Shown here in pieces: positions 5,628-5,726 of a stretch of DNA of 5,726 nt. The stretch covers positions 1 through 5,726 of the forward strand of contig JAUWLN010000112.1 of NCBI GenBank assembly GCA_030613665.1. The letters are read 5' to 3'. The translations under genes and the position numbers were made by a program. Position 1 is the stretch's first letter; the number at the start of each line of letters is the position of its first letter. The notes under the pieces are model-generated. The model had not been told where the DNA came from and did not search any database. It was given only the letters and a program-made list of their open reading frames with translations. Origin of the DNA: Dehalococcoidia bacterium. Lineage in GTDB: Bacteria > Chloroflexota > Dehalococcoidia > Dehalococcoidales > RBG-16-60-22.

Positions 5628-5656
5628 TTGACATGACTTTTCCCCTCTGGTAGATT
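5628..5656 (+). promoter_or_regulatory. Plus-strand sigma70 promoter for a gene beyond the right edge
   Basis: A perfect -35 TTGACA (5628-5633) is followed after 17 bp by TAGATT (5651-5656, 4/6 match to the -10). Transcription would start near 5663 and run out of the window after about 64 nt. A GTG at 5663 opens a frame that stays open to the edge, but it has no ribosome binding site. Confidence 0.5.
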
Positions 5657-5726
5657 ATCTGCGTGTATACCATCAAGCGACTTTTCGTTGCTTTGTACTG
5701 GGAAGAAGTAACCGACATCTTGGTTA

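Larger units (their letters stand above)
5357..5726. other. 370-bp region with no convincing gene
   Basis: After the second metF gene no reading frame has a good start with recognisable protein content. A minus-strand frame of 83 codons (5467-5718) crosses the terminator and several inverted repeats and resembles nothing known to me. The region holds the operon terminator, a cluster of overlapping inverted repeats between 5462 and 5619, and a plus-strand promoter at 5628-5656. The heptamer GAACGAT occurs at 5367-5373 and 5569-5575 and inverted at 5613-5619. Confidence 0.7.

Noticed and set aside
5467..5718. Minus-strand 83-codon reading frame after the metF operon
   Set aside because: It spans the terminator and several inverted repeats, has no recognisable family, and its internal ATG at 5634, although preceded by AGGGG, leads into sequence dominated by the repeat arms. 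Treated as chance.

Overview
The window reads as chromosomal DNA of an anaerobic bacterium with folate-dependent one-carbon metabolism, probably one with a Wood-Ljungdahl (acetyl-CoA) pathway or a remnant of it. The basis is a methylenetetrahydrofolate reductase (MetF) fused to the cysteine-rich MetV-type C-terminal domain, the form known from acetogens and related anaerobes. The mix of this fusion, a hybrid sensor kinase and IS3-type mobile DNA would suit Chloroflexota (Dehalococcoidia-like) or deltaproteobacterial lineages. The sequence alone does not settle the taxon, and no pathway neighbours (CODH/ACS, folD, fhs) are in view.

Layout. Positions 1-139 are the end of an IS3-family insertion sequence: a terminal repeat, a promoter, a ribosome binding site and the first 19 codons of OrfA on the minus strand, running off the left edge. 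Between it and the next gene (140-308) is a short stretch that may hold the decayed tail of a STAS-domain gene. A two-gene minus-strand operon follows: a hybrid histidine kinase with an N-terminal cyclic-nucleotide-binding-like domain (714-2300), and 12 nt downstream a stand-alone receiver protein with a TTG start (309-701). A 152-bp divergent intergenic region with a plausible promoter in each direction separates the kinase from a plus-strand pair: a 664-aa fusion of degenerate receiver, MetF and MetV-like cysteine domain (2453-4447), and a second stand-alone MetF-like protein (4490-5356). A strong rho-independent terminator (5462-5495) closes this operon. The last 370 bp hold no convincing gene, but they contain an unusual density of overlapping inverted repeats and, near the right edge, a good plus-strand promoter that probably serves a gene outside the window.

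How the parts may fit. The kinase and small receiver form a signalling unit with no DNA-binding output. Head-to-head with it is a metabolic enzyme carrying a receiver fold at its N-terminus that has lost every phosphorylation residue. By hand alignment this pseudo-receiver resembles the neighbouring stand-alone receiver, and all three receiver folds share the same enlarged beta4-beta5 spacing. The most interesting hypothesis is that the locus links a sensory phosphorelay to methylene-tetrahydrofolate reduction through protein-protein contact rather than transcription. This is inference. The domain calls beneath it are well supported.
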